Shown here piece by piece: positions 17,464 through 26,373 of a stretch of DNA of 40,647 bases (the stretch's first letter is position 1; each line of letters begins with the position of its first letter). The translations under genes and the position numbers were made by a program. The notes under the pieces were generated by a model. That model searched no databases. It saw only the letters and a list, made by a program, of their open reading frames with translations, and was not told where the DNA came from. Source of the stretch: Myxococcales bacterium (GTDB lineage Bacteria > Myxococcota_A > Polyangia > Polyangiales > JAFGIB01); contig JAPPOR010000805.1 of NCBI GenBank assembly GCA_028817905.1, forward strand, positions 1-40,647, in the 5' to 3' direction.

Positions 17464-18461
17464 GTCACTTCCTCGCCTTCGACCACATGCACCCCTGCCC
17501 CGGGCAGGGCACGCAACGTTCGTAGCACTCCCGGGACCTCGCCCAGCAAGCGCTCGACCTCAGGTGCTTCGGAACGGCGGCAGAGTACCTTTACATGGGG
17601 TCCCGCGTCCGCCGTCGCAAAGGCCGAAATCCCATGCTCGTCACGCAGGTGCCGCACTGCCATCCATACCTCGAGGGTTGCGGGCTGGAAGTAGAACAGC
17701 CCCGGGTCGGCTGCGATGGCGCTGGCGTGCATCGCAAGCGTGCTCTGTTCCATCGCGCGCCCCAGTCGCTGCAAGTCGCGGGAGGCCAGTCCGGCGCGAA
17801 CTTCGTCGTTGAGTCCGGGAGCCGCGGCGAGCCAGGCATTGTAGTAGGGCGAGGTACGCTTGGTGAGACCCATGCCGTCGGTGCTCGCGACCGACTTGCG
17901 ACCCTCGGCGGTGACCGCGACGACGATCGCTAGTTCCCAGTGCGACGGATCGAAGAGCGGTTCGGCGGTGAGGTGAGCCTCCCCCGGGGCGCCAGCCGGC
18001 AGTTCCACGTAGCCTCCGAAGGCCGAGCGAGCGGCGGAGGCAGACGACCAGCGTGCGAGCGCACTGATCGCCGGGCGCTCGAATGGCAGACCGGCCGCCG
18101 CGCGGGCGGCAGCCGCCAGAGCGCAGAACCCCGACGCGCTGGAAGCGAGCCCGGCCGCGGTGGGGAAGTCGTTGCGGCTCTGGATGTCTGCCCGCAAGGC
18201 CATCCCGCTTTCTGCCCGTACGCGGTCCAACAGTTCAACGGCGCGCTGGAGCTCCCGCGGTCGCGCCGCCTGCCCGTCCAGTTCCAAGCGGTCTTCCCCA
18301 AGGCCGTCCACAAAGCGCACACGCGTCTCGGTCACCAGGGGAGCCAGCGTTATTGAAATCGATGGCACCGCAGGCAGATTGTACGTGGTGTCCGACTTGC
18401 CCCAGTATTTCGACAGGGCGATGTTCGCGTGGGCCCGCGCGGTTGCCGTGGCTCCCTTCAT
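17460..18461 (-). CDS. mvaD: Diphosphomevalonate decarboxylase
   Basis: 'ATARAHANIALSKYWGKSDTTYNLPAVPSISITLAPL', 'SRNDFPTAAGLASSASGFCALA', 'GPHVKVLC'; start ATG 18461 overlaps mvaK1 stop (ATGA). Confidence 0.95.
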   Translation of the reverse strand: MKGATATARAHANIALSKYWGKSDTTYNLPAVPSISITLAPLVTETRVRFVDGLGEDRLELDGQAARPRELQRAVELLDRVRAESGMALRADIQSRNDFPTAAGLASSASGFCALAAAARAAAGLPFERPAISALARWSSASAARSAFGGYVELPAGAPGEAHLTAEPLFDPSHWELAIVVAVTAEGRKSVASTDGMGLTKRTSPYYNAWLAAAPGLNDEVRAGLASRDLQRLGRAMEQSTLAMHASAIAADPGLFYFQPATLEVWMAVRHLRDEHGISAFATADAGPHVKVLCRRSEAPEVERLLGEVPGVLRTLRALPGAGVHVVEGEEVT

Positions 18462-19450
18462 GGTGTCGCTCCTGCTCCCACCACAAACGCGTCTGGATCG
18501 AACTCTGAGAGCCGGGCGCGCACACGCTCGGCCGCATCCCAGTCCTCGCATACGGCGATCATGCAACCGCCGCCCCCGCCGCCCGTCAGCTTCGCGCCCA
18601 GGGCGCCGGCATCCATGGCGGCCCGGCAGAGTACTTCGAGCTGCGTCGTCGACAGTAGGAGCGTATTGAGTAGCTGTTGATTGAGCGTCATGAGTTGTCC
18701 AAGGCGCCGGAAGTCACCCAGCTCCAGGGCGGTTCGACCATTGTTCACGATCGCTTCGATGCCTTCGAAAGTTCCCCGGATCCTTTCCGGGTCGCGCTCG
18801 AGCTGACGAGCGACGCTGTCCACCATCGCTTTGGTGCTGGGGGCATGGCCGCTGTAGGCGACGATTAGTGGGGGAGGAGTGACGACCGGTACCTGCGCTA
18901 GCGGCTCGCCCTTGCGGTACAATGCAACGCCTCCATGGGTCGCCATTGCACTGTCCACGCCAGAGGGGTTTCCGTGGAAGGCGCGTTCCCAGCGCAGTGA
19001 GGCGGCCACCATGTCCGGGTCGCTGCGTGCGCGTCCGAGGGCGGCGTCGATGGCTCGGATCACAGCCACGCTGAGGGCGGCGGAGGCTCCCAGGCCCGCA
19101 CCTGCAGGCACGTGGAGTTCTGCTTCAATTGCGAGCTTCGGCCTGTCCCGCGGCGTCTCCGCAAGGGCGTCGGCGAGGGCCGCCCGCAACTTGGCGCCGT
19201 GCTCGCTGGGGCCGGGTTGTTCAGCCGACCCGTCGCCGGCCGCGTTCTTCGGTTGGGCGTCACCCGAGAGCCGAACGTGTGTGTCGAACGGCATGAGGTG
19301 CAATCGATCCTCGGTGGCTACCGAAGCTCGGGCGCTGGCTCCGCGCGGTAGTGCCATGGCGAGAGCGGGACAGCCGTGCACCACGGCGTGCTCCCCGAAC
19401 AGGATGATCTTGCCGTGTCCGATGTGAGGCTCTGTACAACCTTCAGCCAT
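18458..19450 (-). CDS. mvaK1: Mevalonate kinase
   Basis: 'GHGKIILFGEHAVVHGCPALAMAL', 'VPAGAGLGASAALSVAVIRAI', 'GNPSGVDSAMATHGG', 'GAKLTGGGGGGCMIAV'. Confidence 0.95.
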   Translation of the reverse strand: MAEGCTEPHIGHGKIILFGEHAVVHGCPALAMALPRGASARASVATEDRLHLMPFDTHVRLSGDAQPKNAAGDGSAEQPGPSEHGAKLRAALADALAETPRDRPKLAIEAELHVPAGAGLGASAALSVAVIRAIDAALGRARSDPDMVAASLRWERAFHGNPSGVDSAMATHGGVALYRKGEPLAQVPVVTPPPLIVAYSGHAPSTKAMVDSVARQLERDPERIRGTFEGIEAIVNNGRTALELGDFRRLGQLMTLNQQLLNTLLLSTTQLEVLCRAAMDAGALGAKLTGGGGGGCMIAVCEDWDAAERVRARLSEFDPDAFVVGAGATP

Positions 19451-19456
19451 TGCGGC

Positions 19457-20482
19457 TCAGTGCTCCCGGATCGATAGCCACTGCAGCAACTCTTGTAGCC
19501 GCGTCGCCCCCGCCTGGTCCAGACCCGCTGCGCCGAGTGCGTCGCTGGCTTCACGCAAGAGCTCGCTCAGGCGACCCTCGACCTGTTGGCGAGCGCCGCT
19601 GCGCTCGAGCAACTCCTTGGCCCGGGAAACGGCCTGATCGTCTGCGTCGCGCGCTCCTAGCACGGCTTCAATCGGTTTGAACTCGTCTTTCGATAGCCTG
19701 ACCCGCGCGGCCGCCACCAGTGACGTCAGTTTGCCCGCTCGCAGGTCGTTGCCACTTGGCTTGCCGGTTTGCTCCGGATCTCCAAAGGTTCCTAGCAGAT
19801 CGTCGCGCAGTTGAAAGGCTACCCCAACCGGCTGCCCGACGGCGGACAAGGCAGCGAGCTGCTCCCGCCGGCCATCGCCGAGGATGGCGCCCAGCTGCAG
19901 CGGCCCTCGAACGGTGTAACTACCCGATTTCAAGTGATGGGTGAGGGCCACATCCGGGTACTCGATCAGATCCAGTTGTTGGCCGCATACGACCTCAAAG
20001 TGCATACGAGCGAAGGCCCCGACCCCCTCGCGCGCGCGGCCTGTAGGAAACGGTGCGCGCGCAATCAACTCCCAGGCGAACCCACTTGCCAAGTCTGCAG
20101 CGAGAATGGCCAGACTGGCCCCGAGCACCGGGTCTCCTTGCGATTCCGCGAACGCGGCGTGTACCGATGGGCCTCCCCGTCGCTCCTCGTCGCCGTCCAT
20201 CCAGTCGTCCTGAATGAGCAGATAGGTTTGCAGCAATTCCAGCGCGGCGGCTGCATCCCAGACTCGTTCCGGATCGCCCTTGGGGCACACCCCTAGGAAA
20301 CCCGCGTACGCGGCGCAGGGCCGTAAGCGCTTACCTCCTCGCAGGGTCAGATCAGCCACCGCACCGGTCAATTCAGGCGCGTGCGGGGAAAGTTCACGTG
20401 CTTCGGCCTGCTTTTCCTCGAAAAACTGCGATAGGCGCCCACTAACCGTGGTCGCGACCTCACTGATCCAGGAACTACCCAT
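19457..20482 (-). CDS. Polyprenyl synthetase family protein (farnesyl/geranylgeranyl diphosphate synthase-like)
   Basis: 'GGKRLRPCAAYAGF', first Asp-rich 'IQDDWMDGDEERRGGPSVH', second 'AFQLRDDLLGTFGDPEQTGKPSGNDLRAGKLTSLV'. Confidence 0.93.
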   Translation of the reverse strand: MGSSWISEVATTVSGRLSQFFEEKQAEARELSPHAPELTGAVADLTLRGGKRLRPCAAYAGFLGVCPKGDPERVWDAAAALELLQTYLLIQDDWMDGDEERRGGPSVHAAFAESQGDPVLGASLAILAADLASGFAWELIARAPFPTGRAREGVGAFARMHFEVVCGQQLDLIEYPDVALTHHLKSGSYTVRGPLQLGAILGDGRREQLAALSAVGQPVGVAFQLRDDLLGTFGDPEQTGKPSGNDLRAGKLTSLVAAARVRLSKDEFKPIEAVLGARDADDQAVSRAKELLERSGARQQVEGRLSELLREASDALGAAGLDQAGATRLQELLQWLSIREH

Positions 20483-20577
20483 GCCAGGGGCCTAGTATCC
20501 CGATTCGGTCAGCAGGTCGAGGTCAGTGACGAACCCCGTGTGTTGATCCGGGCTCGGGAAAATGCCAATCCAGTAAC

Positions 20578-21615
20578 ATGCACGACATTGGACAGCGCAA
20601 ACAAGACCACCTCGACCTTTGTAGCACCGACGAGGTGGCCTTCCGCGAGCGCACCAACCTGCTTGAATGCGTTCAGTTGGTGCATCAGTCCTTGCCCGAA
20701 CTCGCGCTGGAAGACATCGACTTGGGCGTGGAGCTGTTCGGAAAGCGCCTGCGCGCCCCGATCATCATCGCGTCGATGACGGGCGGCAACGAGGCCGCCG
20801 CCGAGGTGAACCAAGCGCTATCGGCGATTGCCGAGGCGCGGGGGTACGGCTTCGGCTTGGGATCCCAACGCGCGATGCAGCGCTCACCCGAGTCCGCGTG
20901 GACCTACGAAGTTCGGTCGCACGCGCCGACGGCTCTTCTCCTAGGCAATGTCGGTATCGTGCAGGCGAGGGACACACCCACGGACGACGTTGCGAAGCTG
21001 GTGGCCGACGTGGGAGCAGACGCGCTGTGTCTTCACATGAACCCGGCGCAAGAGATGATCCAACCTGGGGGAGACCGCAATTTTCGCGGATGTGTCGAAG
21101 CGTTCGCGCGTTTTGCGAAGGACCTTCCGGTGCCGGTGCTGGCCAAGGAAACGGGTAACGGGATCAGCCGACAGGTCGCCGGGCGCTTGCGGCAAGCAGG
21201 GGTGTCGGCGATCGACGTTTCCGGCGCCGGAGGCACGTCGTGGGTAGGCGTGGAGACCCTGCGGGCCGAGGGCAGGACGCGGACGATGGGTGAAGGACTC
21301 TGGGATTGGGGCATTCCAACCGCAGCTGCGGTCGCCTACGCACACCAGGCTGGACATCGCGTGATTGCAACCGGGGGCATGGCTCGCGGCCTCGATATCG
21401 CCAGAGCGATCGCTCTGGGCGCCGATGCAGCTGGGTTCGCTCGGCCCGTTCTCATGGCCTACAAGGCCGGGGGCGCGGAAGCGGCGACCGCCTTTCTCGA
21501 GGACGTTGAGCGTGAGTTGGCGACGGTCATGTTGTTGCTAGGGGCTCGTCGCCTGCAAGATCTCCGCACCACACCCCGCGTGATCACTGGAGAATTGCAG
21601 GACTGGCTGAGATAG
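20578..21615 (+). CDS. fni: Type 2 isopentenyl-diphosphate delta-isomerase
   Basis: 'LFGKRLRAPIIIASMTGGNEAAAEVNQALSAIAEARGYGFGLGSQRAM', 'LCLHMNPAQEMIQPGGDRNF', 'VKETGNGIS'-like 'LAKETGNGISRQVAGRL', 'DVSGAGGTSWVGVE'. Confidence 0.95.
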   Translation: MHDIGQRKQDHLDLCSTDEVAFRERTNLLECVQLVHQSLPELALEDIDLGVELFGKRLRAPIIIASMTGGNEAAAEVNQALSAIAEARGYGFGLGSQRAMQRSPESAWTYEVRSHAPTALLLGNVGIVQARDTPTDDVAKLVADVGADALCLHMNPAQEMIQPGGDRNFRGCVEAFARFAKDLPVPVLAKETGNGISRQVAGRLRQAGVSAIDVSGAGGTSWVGVETLRAEGRTRTMGEGLWDWGIPTAAAVAYAHQAGHRVIATGGMARGLDIARAIALGADAAGFARPVLMAYKAGGAEAATAFLEDVERELATVMLLLGARRLQDLRTTPRVITGELQDWLR

Positions 21616-21714
21616 CCGGGGTTGGCCCATTTCTAGGATGGCTGGACGACTGCAGGTTGCGTCCCAACTTGTGGGTACAGGCTTCCTTCCGCCATGTCCC
21701 ACGGCAGAACATTC

Positions 21715-21723
21715 TGCTATAAT
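21715..21723 (+). promoter_or_regulatory. Extended -10 promoter candidate TGCTATAAT upstream of lipA operon
   Basis: Exact TGnTATAAT; no good -35 at 17 bp, consistent with extended -10 class. Confidence 0.5.
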
Positions 21724-21815
21724 TTTGTCGGACAAGGCCGCAGATGTCGGGATCGACAACGCAAGCTCGGGTGGGGCGGATTTACCGCGATTGCTGCTCC
21801 GGCTCGTGATACCCG

Positions 21816-22772
21816 GTGGAGGTCGTAGCGAACTTCATGATGGCTAGCAAGGAACCGAAACCGCCGTGGCTCAAGGTGCGGCTCGCCGGTGGCGAGAAGG
21901 TCTCCGAGTTGCGTGCGATGTTCCGAGCGCTTGACCTCAAAACGGTTTGTGAGGAAGCCCGATGTCCCAATCAGGGCGAGTGCTGGCAGGGGGGCACGGC
22001 CACCCTTATGATTCTCGGCGACACCTGCACTCGGGGTTGTCGCTTCTGTGCGGTTAAGACCGGCGATCCGCAGGGGTACCGAGACCCCCGCGAGCCGGAG
22101 CATGTTGCCCGGGCGCTTGCCAAGATGGACCTCGCCTACGTCGTCCTGACCATGGTGGACAGGGATGACCTTCGCGATGGCGGTGCTTCCCACGTGGCGG
22201 AGTCGGTGCAACGTATACGCCGCTACAGCCCGGAACTGCTGGTCGAGGTGCTCACGGGGGACTTTGCGGGCAGTCGGCACGACGTTGAGACCGTGGTGCG
22301 AGATGGACAGCCTGATGTCTTCGCCCACAACGTGGAGGTCGTGCCGAGCCTCCAGCGCCGCATGCGTGATGCACGTTGTTCGTGGGAACGCTCAATCGAC
22401 GTCCTACGCTGGGCGACGGCATCGGGTGCCAAGATCACCAAGAGCTCGCTGATGGTTGGCTGTGGTGAGACCGAGAAAGAGATGGACGTTGCCATGGCTT
22501 TGCTGCGGGACGCGGGCGTGGATGTGCTCACGATCGGGCAATATCTGCGCCCGAGTGCAAAGCACGCGCCGCTCGAGCGCTACGTGACGCCTGACGAATT
22601 CGAGCGCTATCGAACTCGTGCGATGTCGCTTGGGTTTTCCTACGTTGCCTCGGGGCCGCTGGTTCGTTCCAGCTATCGCGCCGCGGAGGCGTTCCTACAT
22701 GGTGCTCTTGGGGGGCGTGCGACCCCCCATAGCGACCGCTACGGCAAGAAACGCCTGGAGGTACTGGTTTGA
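21816..22772 (+). CDS. lipA: Lipoyl synthase
   Basis: 'CEEARCPNQGECW', radical SAM 'CTRGCRFCAV', 'DRDDLRDGGASHVAESVQRIR', 'FAHNVEVVPSLQRRMRDARCSWERSIDVLR', 'ASGPLVRSSYRAAE'. Alternative ATG at 21837/21840. Confidence 0.96.
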   Translation: MEVVANFMMASKEPKPPWLKVRLAGGEKVSELRAMFRALDLKTVCEEARCPNQGECWQGGTATLMILGDTCTRGCRFCAVKTGDPQGYRDPREPEHVARALAKMDLAYVVLTMVDRDDLRDGGASHVAESVQRIRRYSPELLVEVLTGDFAGSRHDVETVVRDGQPDVFAHNVEVVPSLQRRMRDARCSWERSIDVLRWATASGAKITKSSLMVGCGETEKEMDVAMALLRDAGVDVLTIGQYLRPSAKHAPLERYVTPDEFERYRTRAMSLGFSYVASGPLVRSSYRAAEAFLHGALGGRATPHSDRYGKKRLEVLV

Positions 22773-23911
22773 TCTATCTGACCCCACGCCCCGAGCACGG
22801 ACCCAACGGCGAAGGCCCCGGCGCAGCCGGCCACGTCATGTCGGTGTTGGATGAGAGCGGGAGGCCCGATCCGAAGACCGATCCGCAGCTCGATCTTGCG
22901 CTGGTCAAGCGCATGTACGTCGCGATGGCACGCGCGCGCAGCATCGATCAGCGGTTGACTCGTCTGCAACGGCAAGGCCGCATAGGCTTTCACGTGGGTG
23001 CAGAGGGGGAGGAAGCGGCGATCGTCGCTTCGGCCGCAGCCATGCGCCCGCAGGATTGGCTGTTCCCTTGCTATAGGGAGGTCGCGGCAGCCCTTTGGCG
23101 CGGCCTACCCCTGCAAGCGTACATCGACAACATGTATGGCAATGCGAACGACCTACCCCTGGGGCGACAGATGCCCGACCACATCACGGGTCGCGACGTT
23201 CACTTTGCTTCCGTGACCGCGCCGATCGGGACGCAGATCACACAGGCGGTCGGCTTTTCGTGGGCAGGCAAGCTGCGCCAGCTCGATCAGGTGACCGGCG
23301 TCTACTTCGGAGATGGGGCCACCAGTGCCAACGACTTCCACGCGGGGATGAACTTTGCGGGGGTGTACAAGACGCCAACGGTGTTTCTGCTACGCAACAA
23401 CGGCTGGGCTATCAGCGTTCCTTCCAGCAACCAGTCTGCCTGTGAGCGCTACGCGGACAAGGCCATCGGCTACGGGATTCCGGCCGTGCGTTGTGATGGC
23501 AACGATGCCCTGGCAGTCTACAAGGTCGTCGATTCCGCCGTACGGCGAGCCGCGGCAGGAGGCGGCCCGACCCTGGTCGAGCTCCTCACCTACCGGTTGG
23601 GGCCCCACACGACCTCCGACGATCCCACCGTATACCGAGACAAGGGTGCCGTGACCGAGGCTGAAATGCGCGATCCAATTCCGCGTCTGCGGAAGTATCT
23701 GGCGGGCAAGGGGGCCTGGTCGGAGGCCGATCAGCAGCGTTTGGATGAGGAAGTAGCCCACGATCTTCAGCAAGCCATCACGCGCGCCGAGGAGGCGCCG
23801 GCGCCATCTATTGAGAGCATGTTTGAAGACGTCTATGAGCGGGTGCCCGGCCATTTGCACGAGCAACAGGCCGAGTGTGTGGCGGGCCCGCGTGCGCACA
23901 AGCGACACTGA
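22769..23911 (+). CDS. 2-oxoacid dehydrogenase E1 component alpha subunit (branched-chain type)
   Basis: 'VGAEGEEAAIVASAAAMRPQDWLFPCYRE', 'QMPDHITGRDVHFASVTAPIGTQITQAVG', 'YFGDGATSANDFHAGMNFAGV', 'LLTYRLGPHTTSDDPTVYR'. TTG start overlaps lipA TGA, with GGAGGT at 22757-22762. Confidence 0.92.
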   Translation: MIYLTPRPEHGPNGEGPGAAGHVMSVLDESGRPDPKTDPQLDLALVKRMYVAMARARSIDQRLTRLQRQGRIGFHVGAEGEEAAIVASAAAMRPQDWLFPCYREVAAALWRGLPLQAYIDNMYGNANDLPLGRQMPDHITGRDVHFASVTAPIGTQITQAVGFSWAGKLRQLDQVTGVYFGDGATSANDFHAGMNFAGVYKTPTVFLLRNNGWAISVPSSNQSACERYADKAIGYGIPAVRCDGNDALAVYKVVDSAVRRAAAGGGPTLVELLTYRLGPHTTSDDPTVYRDKGAVTEAEMRDPIPRLRKYLAGKGAWSEADQQRLDEEVAHDLQQAITRAEEAPAPSIESMFEDVYERVPGHLHEQQAECVAGPRAHKRH

Positions 23912-23971
23912 TGCGGCTTTCCCATCGCCTGTGTCCACCTCCATTGCCCACACATCAGCAGGAGACGACCG

Positions 23972-24946
23972 ATGCCACAGATGAATATGGTCAGCGCGAT
24001 TCAGGATGGCTTGCGGCTCGAAATGGCCCAGGATGAGCGCGTTGTGGTGATGGGCGAAGACGTTGGCGCGCTGGGCGGTGTGTTTCGCGTGACAGCGGGG
24101 TTGCAGAAGGAATTTGGGCAAGAGCGTGTTATCGACACGCCCCTTTCGGAAACCGGCATCGTCGGTACGGCGATCGGCATGGCACTCAACGGCCTCAGGC
24201 CCGTTCCCGAGATCCAGTTCGGCGATTTCATTTATCCGGCCGTCGATCAGTTGATCAGCGAGGCCAGCAAGTATCGCTATCGTTCAGGAGGCGAGTTCGC
24301 GTGCCCGATCGTCGTACGGGTCCCGGTAGGTGGAGGTATTCGCGGTGGGCACTATCACTCCCAGTCCCCCGAGTCGATGTTCATACACACAGCGGGGCTC
24401 AAGGTGGTTTGCCCTTCCAATCCTTTCGATGCAAAAGGACTGCTGTTGGCAGCCATTCGCGACAACGATCCCGTTCTGTTCTTCGAGCCAAAGCGCGTGT
24501 ACCGGGCACTCAAGACAGAGGTGCCTGAGGGCGACTACGAGGTAGAGCTAAGCAGCTGCAAGATCGTCCGCGAGGGTACTGACGTGACGGTTCTTGCGTG
24601 GGGCGCGATGCTTCTCGAGGCGCTTTCTGCCGCAGAAGAGGTTCGTTCGAAGGACATCAGCGCAGAAGTGATCGACCTGCGCACATTGTGGCCTCTGGAC
24701 GTCGGGGTGATTGCTGATAGCGTTCGCAAGACCGGGCGACTCGTGGTCGTTCACGAGGCGCCCAAGACGTGTGGGTTCGGTAGCGAACTCATTTCACTCG
24801 TCTGCGAGAAGGCTTTCGTCCATTTGGAAGCCCCTCCTCGGCGTGTGACGGGTTGGGACACGCCATTTCCCTATACACTTGAAAACGAGTATCTACCGCT
24901 CGCCCACCGGATCGTGCCAGCACTGATCGAGACGGCGCGCTTTTAG
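23972..24946 (+). CDS. 2-oxoacid dehydrogenase E1 component beta subunit
   Basis: 'MVSAIQDGLRLEMAQDERVVVMGEDVGALGGVFRVTAGLQKEFGQERVIDTPLSETGIVGTAIGMA', 'DLRTLWPLD'. Confidence 0.94.
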   Translation: MPQMNMVSAIQDGLRLEMAQDERVVVMGEDVGALGGVFRVTAGLQKEFGQERVIDTPLSETGIVGTAIGMALNGLRPVPEIQFGDFIYPAVDQLISEASKYRYRSGGEFACPIVVRVPVGGGIRGGHYHSQSPESMFIHTAGLKVVCPSNPFDAKGLLLAAIRDNDPVLFFEPKRVYRALKTEVPEGDYEVELSSCKIVREGTDVTVLAWGAMLLEALSAAEEVRSKDISAEVIDLRTLWPLDVGVIADSVRKTGRLVVVHEAPKTCGFGSELISLVCEKAFVHLEAPPRRVTGWDTPFPYTLENEYLPLAHRIVPALIETARF

Positions 24947-24987
24947 GCCTCAACCCGGCCGTCAATCAAGGGAATAGCGAAAGACGG

Positions 24988-26373
24988 ATGGCGAACTTCG
25001 AGTTCAAACTACCGGACATCGGCGAGGGCGTCGTAGAGGGTGAGGTCGTCAGTTGGCACGTCCAAGAGGGCGATCGCGTGGCCCAGGACCAGGTGATGGT
25101 CGAGGTCATGACCGACAAGGCGACGGTGACGATTGGTGCGCCGCGCGCAGGCAAGGTCGTTTCCTTGTGCGCAGAGGTTGGAGCGACCGTGCAAGTGGGC
25201 GAGGTGCTGGTCGTGCTTGCCACTGGCAACGGTTCGCGAGCGACCGGGGGCAAGCCATCCAAGATGCCAGCGTCCGGGCCTGTCGGAGACATCCAGGAGA
25301 CCTTGCCCGGGGCCAGCTACTTCGCGCAACTACGGGCTAGCGAACAGCCGAATGGCGGAGTTGAACCAGCACAGTCGGGCGCAAGCAGGACCCGCGCCGG
25401 GACAGCGCCGGTAGCCCATGGGGCTGCAAGCGCGGGGGCGTTGCAGGGAGTGCCCAGCTACTACGCTGACAAGCCCTTGGCTACGCCGGCCACCCGCAAG
25501 TTTGCGCGAGACCAAGGCGTGGACTTGCGTCAGGTACCTCCGACCGGTCCGGGCGGGCGTGTCACGCGTGACGACTTGTTGGCCTTCGTGAATGCGTCGA
25601 AGCGGGCCGGGCTGGACGCGCAACCCACCTTGGCACCGCCTCCAATGCCCCAATCGCAAGCGCCGAGCCGACCCGAGGATGAACGTGTTCCGTTCGTGGG
25701 CCTGCGACGCAAGATCGCGGAGAGGATGACGGTTTCGAAGAACACAGCTGCGCACTTCACGTTTGTGGAGGAATGCGATGCTACCCGCCTGATGGAGTTA
25801 CGCACCCGCCTGCGGGAGTCAGGGGTCGAGCGGGGCGTCGAGCTCACGTTCCTGCCGTTTATCGTCAAGGCGGTGGTGACCGCCCTCAAGCATCACCCTA
25901 AGCTCAACGCAAGTCTGGATCACACGAAGAACGAAGTTGTCATGCACCGCGCATGTCACATCGGGATAGCCGCGGCGACTGACCAGGGCCTGCTCGTACC
26001 GGTGCTCAAGCATGCGGACAAGAAGACACTGGTAGAGCTGGCCGCCGAGATCGAGCGTCTCGGTCGTGCGGCACGCACGGGCGATCTCACCGTGGCCGAG
26101 TTGAGCGGGTCGACCTTCACCATAACGTCGTTGGGCAAGCAAGCGGGCTTGTTCGCCGTGCCGATCATCAACTTGCCCAACGTCGGCATTATGGGGGTCC
26201 ATCGGATCAAAGAGCGCCCGGTCGTGCGCGACGGGAAAGTCGTCGTGGGCAACGTCATGTTGCTCTCGTTGTCGCTTGACCACCGTATCGTGGATGGTCA
26301 CGAGGGTGCCGCATTCGCGTACGATGTCATAGGCTATCTCGAGGACCCCGCACGGATGCTTCTCGACCTTTGA
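24988..26373 (+). CDS. Dihydrolipoamide acyltransferase E2 component
   Basis: Lipoyl domain 'EVMTDKATVTIGAP', peripheral-subunit-binding region 'ATPATRKFARDQGVDLRQVPPTGPGGRVTRDDLLAF', catalytic 'LSLSLDHRIVDGHEGAAF'. Confidence 0.95.
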   Translation: MANFEFKLPDIGEGVVEGEVVSWHVQEGDRVAQDQVMVEVMTDKATVTIGAPRAGKVVSLCAEVGATVQVGEVLVVLATGNGSRATGGKPSKMPASGPVGDIQETLPGASYFAQLRASEQPNGGVEPAQSGASRTRAGTAPVAHGAASAGALQGVPSYYADKPLATPATRKFARDQGVDLRQVPPTGPGGRVTRDDLLAFVNASKRAGLDAQPTLAPPPMPQSQAPSRPEDERVPFVGLRRKIAERMTVSKNTAAHFTFVEECDATRLMELRTRLRESGVERGVELTFLPFIVKAVVTALKHHPKLNASLDHTKNEVVMHRACHIGIAAATDQGLLVPVLKHADKKTLVELAAEIERLGRAARTGDLTVAELSGSTFTITSLGKQAGLFAVPIINLPNVGIMGVHRIKERPVVRDGKVVVGNVMLLSLSLDHRIVDGHEGAAFAYDVIGYLEDPARMLLDL

